Shown: in pieces, positions 15,155 through 18,420 of the stretch | Layout of the letters: every line of letters begins with the position of its first letter | How positions within the stretch are numbered: the stretch's first letter is position 1 | From: JAJYTL01 sp046705265 | GTDB taxonomy: Bacteria; Pseudomonadota; Alphaproteobacteria; Ferrovibrionales; Ferrovibrionaceae | Direction of reading: 5' to 3' | Assembly (NCBI GenBank): GCA_046705265.1 | Contig: JBJKQL010000026.1 | Location: 1-18,420, forward strand | DNA: 18,420 nt | The notes under the pieces: model-generated | Database searches by the model: none | What the model saw: only the letters and a program-made list of their open reading frames with translations | Told to the model about the DNA's origin: nothing | Made by a program: the position numbers and the translations under genes

Positions 15155-16618
15155 ATGCGGGTCACCGCGCAAAGTTTCAAGGCCAACGCGCATAAGGCGC
15201 TCGGCGACGAGAATCTGAAAACCGCGCTCGGCAAGTTGCAGCATCATTTCAGCGCCAACCGCGCGCGCGCCGTCGCCGCGCTGCCCGAGTTCGACCGGCT
15301 ACGCGATCAGGCGCGCGAGATCAAGAACGAGGTCCTGGGCGCGCTCGACTTCTACCTCGAACGCTTCGAGCAGAAGGTGGTGGAACAAGGCGGCACGGTG
15401 CATTGGTGCCGCACGCCCCGCCAGGCGCGCGAGACCATCCTGTCGCTTTGCCGCTCGATCGACGCCAAGACCTGCACTAAGGGCAAGTCGATGATCGCCG
15501 AGGAGATCGCGCTAAACCCGTTTCTCGAGGAGAACGGCATTCTGCCGATCGAAACCGATCTCGGCGAATACATCATCCAGCTCGCCGACGAGCCGCCGTC
15601 GCACATCATCGGCCCGGCGGTGCATAAGACCCTGCCGCAGGTCGCCGACCTCTTTCTCGAGCATCACAAGCGCTACGGCAAGACCGAGCGCCAGACCGAG
15701 CCGGAGGCCCTGGTCGGCGAGGCGCGGGAAGTTCTGCGGCAAAAATATCTCGACGCCGACGTCGGCATCACCGGCGCGAACTTCCTGGTGGCCGAAACCG
15801 GCTCGACCGTGATCGTCACCAACGAGGGCAATGGCGATCTCACCCAGACGCTGCCGAAAATGCACATCGTGATCTCAAGCATCGAGAAGGTGGTGCCGAC
15901 GCTGGAGGACCTCTCGACGATTCTGCGCGTCTTGGCGCGTTCGGCGACGGGGCAGGAGTTTTCCGTCTATACCACGCTCTCGACCGGCCCGCGCCAACCG
16001 CAAGATCTCGACGGACCGGACGCGTTTCATGTCGTGCTGTTGGACAACGGTCGCTCGGAAATGATCGGCACCGAACTGCAGGACGCGCTGCGTTGCATCC
16101 GTTGCGGCGCCTGCATGAACGGCTGCCCGGTCTATCACGCGGTCGGCGGCCATGCCTATGGCTGGGTCTATCCCGGGCCGATCGGCGCCGCCATCGACCC
16201 GAAGTTCATCGGGCTCGAGGCCGGGCAGCATCTGCCCAACGCAACGCCGCTTTGCGGTCAATGCGAGAGCGTCTGCCCGATGCGGATTCCCTTGCCGAAG
16301 ATTTTCCGCTATTGGCGTGACAGGGCGTTCGAGGACAAGATCACGCCGCTCAATCAGCGGGTGGGGCTGGAACTCTGGGCCTTCTTCGCGCGCCAGCCCG
16401 AGCTTTACCGCTTCGTCACCCGGCTCGGCGTCGGCGTGCTCGGCTGGCTCGGGCGCAAGCAAGGAAAATTCCGCTCGCTGCCCTTGGCCTCGGGCTGGAC
16501 GAATTGGCGCGACATGCCAGCGCCGGAAGGCCGCACCTTCCACGATCTTTGGCAACAGCGGCGCGGCCGCAGGCGTCCCGAGAAACCCGGCGGGCCGTTG
16601 CGGGGACTGTTCTCGTGA
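15155..16618 (+). CDS. lutB: LutB-type iron-sulfur protein with LUD domain
   Basis: Core redox subunit of the LutABC L-lactate oxidising system, cytoplasmic. The 487-residue protein has a LUD (DUF162) domain over roughly residues 60-300 (for example CTKGKSMIAEEIALN near 107 and GITGANFLVAETGS near 204). A ferredoxin-type part follows, with C314, C317, C320, C324 and then C367, C370, C374-P, the usual arrangement for two [4Fe-4S] clusters. A C-terminal DUF3390-like tail follows (WALFARQPELYR-type stretch). GGAGA lies 6 nt before the ATG. The gene starts 3 nt after lutA stops, and its stop overlaps the lutC start as GTGA, so the three are translationally coupled. No lactate permease or LutR-type regulator is present in the window. 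Confidence 0.95.
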   Translation: MRVTAQSFKANAHKALGDENLKTALGKLQHHFSANRARAVAALPEFDRLRDQAREIKNEVLGALDFYLERFEQKVVEQGGTVHWCRTPRQARETILSLCRSIDAKTCTKGKSMIAEEIALNPFLEENGILPIETDLGEYIIQLADEPPSHIIGPAVHKTLPQVADLFLEHHKRYGKTERQTEPEALVGEAREVLRQKYLDADVGITGANFLVAETGSTVIVTNEGNGDLTQTLPKMHIVISSIEKVVPTLEDLSTILRVLARSATGQEFSVYTTLSTGPRQPQDLDGPDAFHVVLLDNGRSEMIGTELQDALRCIRCGACMNGCPVYHAVGGHAYGWVYPGPIGAAIDPKFIGLEAGQHLPNATPLCGQCESVCPMRIPLPKIFRYWRDRAFEDKITPLNQRVGLELWAFFARQPELYRFVTRLGVGVLGWLGRKQGKFRSLPLASGWTNWRDMPAPEGRTFHDLWQQRRGRRRPEKPGGPLRGLFS

Positions 16619-17301
16619 GCGGGCGCGATGACATCCTCGCCCGCATCCGCACCGGCCTGAAGCGCGGCGTGCTGGACGACGCGCGGCGCGCGGCGCTTCA
16701 AGCAAAGCTCGCAAACCCGCAACCCAATCTGGTGCCGGCACGGGCGGCAAGCCTGAGCCATGATGAACAGGTCGCGCTTTTCATCGAGATGGCGGCAAGG
16801 GTCGATACCGCGGTGACGCGGGTGAAGGACCTCGCTGAAGTGCCGGGCGCGATCGCCGATTACCTTGCGCAAAAGAACCTTCCGACCGAAATCCGCCGCG
16901 CGCCGCATCCCCTGCTCGATGCCGTGCCGTGGGAGGCGCGGCCGACGCTTTCGATCGCGGCCGGCCGGGCCGAGGGCTCGGACGCGGTCGGCGTCGGCGC
17001 GCCCCTGGCCGGCGTCGCCGAGACCGGCACGCTCGCTTATGCGTCAGGCCCGGAAAGCCCGGCGACGGTGAATTTCCTGCCCGAGACCCATATCGCCGTG
17101 CTGCGCGCGAGCGACGTGGTCGCAGCCTATGAAGATGTCTTTACCCGCGTTCGCGAGAAGAACCATGGCCGGCCGTTTCCGCGCACCGTGAACTTTGTCA
17201 CCGGGCCGTCGCGCACCGCCGATATCGAACTCACGCTGATTCTCGGCGCGCATGGGCCGAAGCGGCTTCACATCGTTCTCGTCGATGACGGCGAAGGTTA
17301 A
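16615..17301 (+). CDS. lutC: LutC-type LUD-domain protein
   Basis: Third component of the lactate oxidation complex, 228 residues of LUD domain. It begins SGRDDILARIRTGL, the usual N-terminus of LutC. It continues with SIAAGRAEGSDAVGVGAPLAGVAETGT-type sequence (residues ~105-140, with the VAETGTL motif) and ends RTADIELTLILGAHGPKRLHIVLV, the conserved LUD C-terminus. The start is GTG at 16615, overlapping the lutB TGA by 4 bp. An in-frame ATG at 16504 lies well inside lutB and gives a non-homologous extension, so I reject it. The exact biochemical role of LutC is still unclear in the literature I know; it is needed for lactate growth with LutA and LutB. The 3' end overlaps the Smr gene by 17 bp. 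Confidence 0.93.
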   Translation: MSGRDDILARIRTGLKRGVLDDARRAALQAKLANPQPNLVPARAASLSHDEQVALFIEMAARVDTAVTRVKDLAEVPGAIADYLAQKNLPTEIRRAPHPLLDAVPWEARPTLSIAAGRAEGSDAVGVGAPLAGVAETGTLAYASGPESPATVNFLPETHIAVLRASDVVAAYEDVFTRVREKNHGRPFPRTVNFVTGPSRTADIELTLILGAHGPKRLHIVLVDDGEG

Positions 17302-17920
17302 CCGCGGCAAGACCCTCGATGCCGCCGACCAGGAACTCTGGGCGCGCTTCGCGAGCGACATCGCGCCGCTGAAACGAAAACGGACGGCGGCACCGAAGGC
17401 AGCCAAGGCCGAAGCCGCTCCCGGCGTGGAATTGCCAAAGGCCGCACCGCGCGAGAAACCGGCGACTGTGGAATCACCCGCCCGCGCCGTGGCGGCGCCG
17501 CGCGGCGCGCGGCCACCGGATCTGCCCTTGCCCGCAGGCGGCTGCCGACGGCCGGTACCGGGCCTCGACAAGCGCACCGCCGAGCGCCTTCGCAAAGGCG
17601 AGATTCCGATCGAGGCAAAACTCGACCTGCACGGAATGACCCAGGCCGAGGCGTCGGCGGCCTTGAGCCGCTTCGTCAGGCAATCGCGGCTCTATGGGCT
17701 GCGTTGTCTTCTCGTCATCACCGGCAAGGGCGAACGTCGGCGGGCGGAAGAAGACGTCATCGTGCCGGCGATGGAAACCGGCGTGTTGAAGCAGCTCGTG
17801 CCACGCTGGCTTTCGTCCGGCGCGGAGCGCCAACACATCCTCGCGATCGCCACCGCCCGGCCGCAACACGGCGGCGCCGGCGCACTTTATGTGCTGCTGA
17901 GGCGGAGTGAGCGGAGGTAG
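17285..17920 (+). CDS. Smr-domain protein (Smr/MutS2 C-terminal family)
   Basis: A 211-residue protein. Residues ~1-30 form a charged helix typical of alphaproteobacterial Smr proteins (DAADQELWARFASDIAPL). Residues 31-80 are a low-complexity Lys/Ala/Pro linker. The Smr domain covers ~108-207, with LDLHG at 113-117, ITGKG at 145-149 and HGGAGALYVLLRR near 195. Smr domains in MutS2 and stand-alone proteins act as nucleases or nucleic-acid binders, mostly on RNA or branched DNA; the substrate of this one is unknown. I choose ATG 17285 over an in-frame ATG at 17252 because relatives begin about 15 residues before the ELW motif; neither has a clear ribosome site. It overlaps lutC by 17 bp, so translation is probably coupled to the lut genes. 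It is not a second MutS: the ATPase is absent. Confidence 0.9.
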   Translation: MTAKVNRGKTLDAADQELWARFASDIAPLKRKRTAAPKAAKAEAAPGVELPKAAPREKPATVESPARAVAAPRGARPPDLPLPAGGCRRPVPGLDKRTAERLRKGEIPIEAKLDLHGMTQAEASAALSRFVRQSRLYGLRCLLVITGKGERRRAEEDVIVPAMETGVLKQLVPRWLSSGAERQHILAIATARPQHGGAGALYVLLRRSERR

Positions 17921-17937
17921 GGTTGGGACCGCAAATT

Positions 17938-18285
17938 TCAGTTCGTGACGGCTCCGGCGAGAGCGCCCGCTATCGAGGATAGCGTGCCCACAACGCTCCA
18001 GTCGCGGGTCGTAAAGAGAATCGAGAGGTCGGCAACGAGCGTTACGATGCACGCGATCCGCGTGCTCGAGATTTCGCGCACGTGCTTAGTGATGTCGCGC
18101 TGAAGGGGTATCGCCAACAACCGTTCTATCGCGCCGTGGTCCAGTGTCGCTTCACCCCTCCGCACCTGCTCAAGTCGGGGCCTCGGCGACCGTATTACGC
18201 GCGAAGCGAGTTCTGTGACCCGTGGGTTGAGCCCGGCGGCGTCTAAAAGCCACCTTCCCATCTGAAGAAAATGGTCGAGTTCCAT
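17938..18285 (-). CDS. Hypothetical protein with C-terminal hydrophobic segments, atypical codon use
   Basis: A frame of 115 residues from ATG 18285 (117 from GTG 18291). The N-terminal two thirds are soluble and charged (ELDHFLQMGRWLLDAAGL, then RPRLEQVRRGEATLDHGAIERLL). The last third has two hydrophobic stretches (IACIVTLVADLSILF and VVGTLSSIAGALAGAV). I recognise no family. It uses ATA, AGG, CTA, TTA and GTA codons that the neighbours avoid, and third positions are less G/C-biased, so it may be acquired DNA or a chance frame. No strong ribosome site precedes it. It is convergent with the Smr gene (17 bp between stops), and its 5' end lies 10-15 bp from a CTAG that may mark the edge of an insertion sequence, so the true start could be displaced. 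Confidence 0.45.
   Translation of the reverse strand: MELDHFLQMGRWLLDAAGLNPRVTELASRVIRSPRPRLEQVRRGEATLDHGAIERLLAIPLQRDITKHVREISSTRIACIVTLVADLSILFTTRDWSVVGTLSSIAGALAGAVTN
17968..17984. terminator. Perfect 7-bp hairpin between convergent genes
   Basis: CGCTATC-GAG-GATAGCG folds into a perfect 7-bp stem with a 3-nt loop, 48 nt after the Smr stop and inside the 3' end of the hypothetical minus-strand frame. It reads the same from both strands and could act as a two-way terminator, though no T run follows on either side. Confidence 0.3.
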
Positions 18286-18299
18286 TGGCACACCACTAG

Positions 18300-18420
18300 C
18301 ATTACAATTGCCTTTTTATGTAAGTTCTGACTCGATGGGTCACCATGATTGGGAGGATCATGGATGGCAGGGGCATCGATCGAGACGACGCTGGAATTAT
18401 GGGCGAAATCGCTGCGGGAT
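18300..18420 (+). mobile_element. Possible left end of an IS701-like insertion sequence
   Basis: The segment carries the start of a transposase-like gene and begins directly after CTAG (18296-18299). IS701-family elements are known to duplicate 4-bp YTAR targets, and CTAG fits that. I cannot see the other end, so neither the terminal inverted repeat nor the duplication can be checked. The boundary at 18300 is inferred; the A/T-rich stretch CAATTGCCTTTTTATG that follows differs from the chromosome around it. Confidence 0.4.
18364..18420 (+). CDS. N-terminus of a probable IS701-like transposase, cut by window edge
   Basis: Nineteen codons are visible before the edge, starting MAGASIETTLELWA and continuing KSLRD. 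From memory, this opening (a short leader, then LELWAxSLR) is that of IS701-family transposases, DDE enzymes of about 400-450 residues that move their element by cut and paste. The ATG at 18364 has GGGAGG at 18351-18356 with 7 nt spacing, an excellent ribosome site. An ATG at 18360 in another frame is worse placed and encodes nothing familiar. With so few residues the family call is tentative, and whether the gene is intact cannot be seen. Confidence 0.55.
   Translation, partial: MAGASIETTLELWAKSLRD

Noticed and set aside
16504..16614. Earlier ATG start for lutC
   Set aside because: Lies inside lutB and adds non-homologous residues; GTG 16615 gives the normal LutC N-terminus and a GTGA overlap.
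18286..18301. TGGCACACCACTAGCA as a second sigma-54-like site on the plus strand
   Set aside because: Spacing fits, but it misses the invariant-looking G of the -24 block and one T of the -12 block, and it straddles the putative IS edge.
1..18420. tRNA, rRNA, CRISPR array, toxin-antitoxin or phage-defence locus
   Set aside because: No clover-leaf sequence, regular repeat-spacer pattern or recognisable defence or toxin domain was found on either strand.

Overview
The window is GC-rich bacterial chromosome, most likely from an alphaproteobacterium. The reasons are the strong G/C preference at third codon positions, the divergent mutS / malic-enzyme pair (in alphaproteobacteria such as Sinorhizobium mutS lies next to the malic enzyme gene dme), the hybrid malic enzyme with a phosphotransacetylase-like tail, and the family of the short membrane protein beside mutS. 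I cannot name a genus. Coding density is high and every gene left of 11,840 is on the minus strand.

Layout. (1) 1-3863, minus: the end of a surface-polysaccharide cluster, read right to left as a GT4 glycosyltransferase, a WecA/WbpL-type undecaprenyl-phosphate sugar transferase (GTG start), and a membrane-bound WbpM/PglF/CapD-type UDP-sugar 4,6-dehydratase that runs off the left edge. (2) 4024-4383, minus: a small DUF805 membrane protein. About 425 bp without a recognised gene lies to its right and holds a sigma-54-like -24/-12 sequence, a tiny ORF with a strong ribosome binding site, and GC-rich hairpins. (3) 4809-8461, minus: a calcium-handling pair, a Na+/Ca2+-exchanger-family (CaCA) protein translationally coupled through an ATGA overlap to a P2-type Ca2+ ATPase. 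(4) 8654-8977, minus: a short conserved membrane protein. (5) 9121-11838, minus: mutS. (6) 12060-17920, plus: malic enzyme (maeB), lutA, lutB, lutC and a Smr-domain protein, closely spaced or overlapping and probably one operon. (7) 17921-18420: codon use changes; an unrecognised minus-strand ORF is followed by what looks like the first codons of an IS701-like transposase leaving the right edge.

How the genes may work together. MaeB (malate to pyruvate) and LutABC (L-lactate to pyruvate) converge on pyruvate, suggesting a carboxylate-utilisation operon that also carries the Smr gene. The antiporter and the ATPase would both move Ca2+, one driven by an ion gradient and the other by ATP. The three glycan genes cover dehydration of the nucleotide sugar, loading of the first sugar on the lipid carrier and one extension step.

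I saw no CRISPR array, defence locus, rRNA or tRNA gene, and no convincing new multi-gene system. The items most worth a second look are the non-coding region upstream of the DUF805 gene, the calcium pair with its ion-site residues, and the right-hand junction with the insertion sequence.
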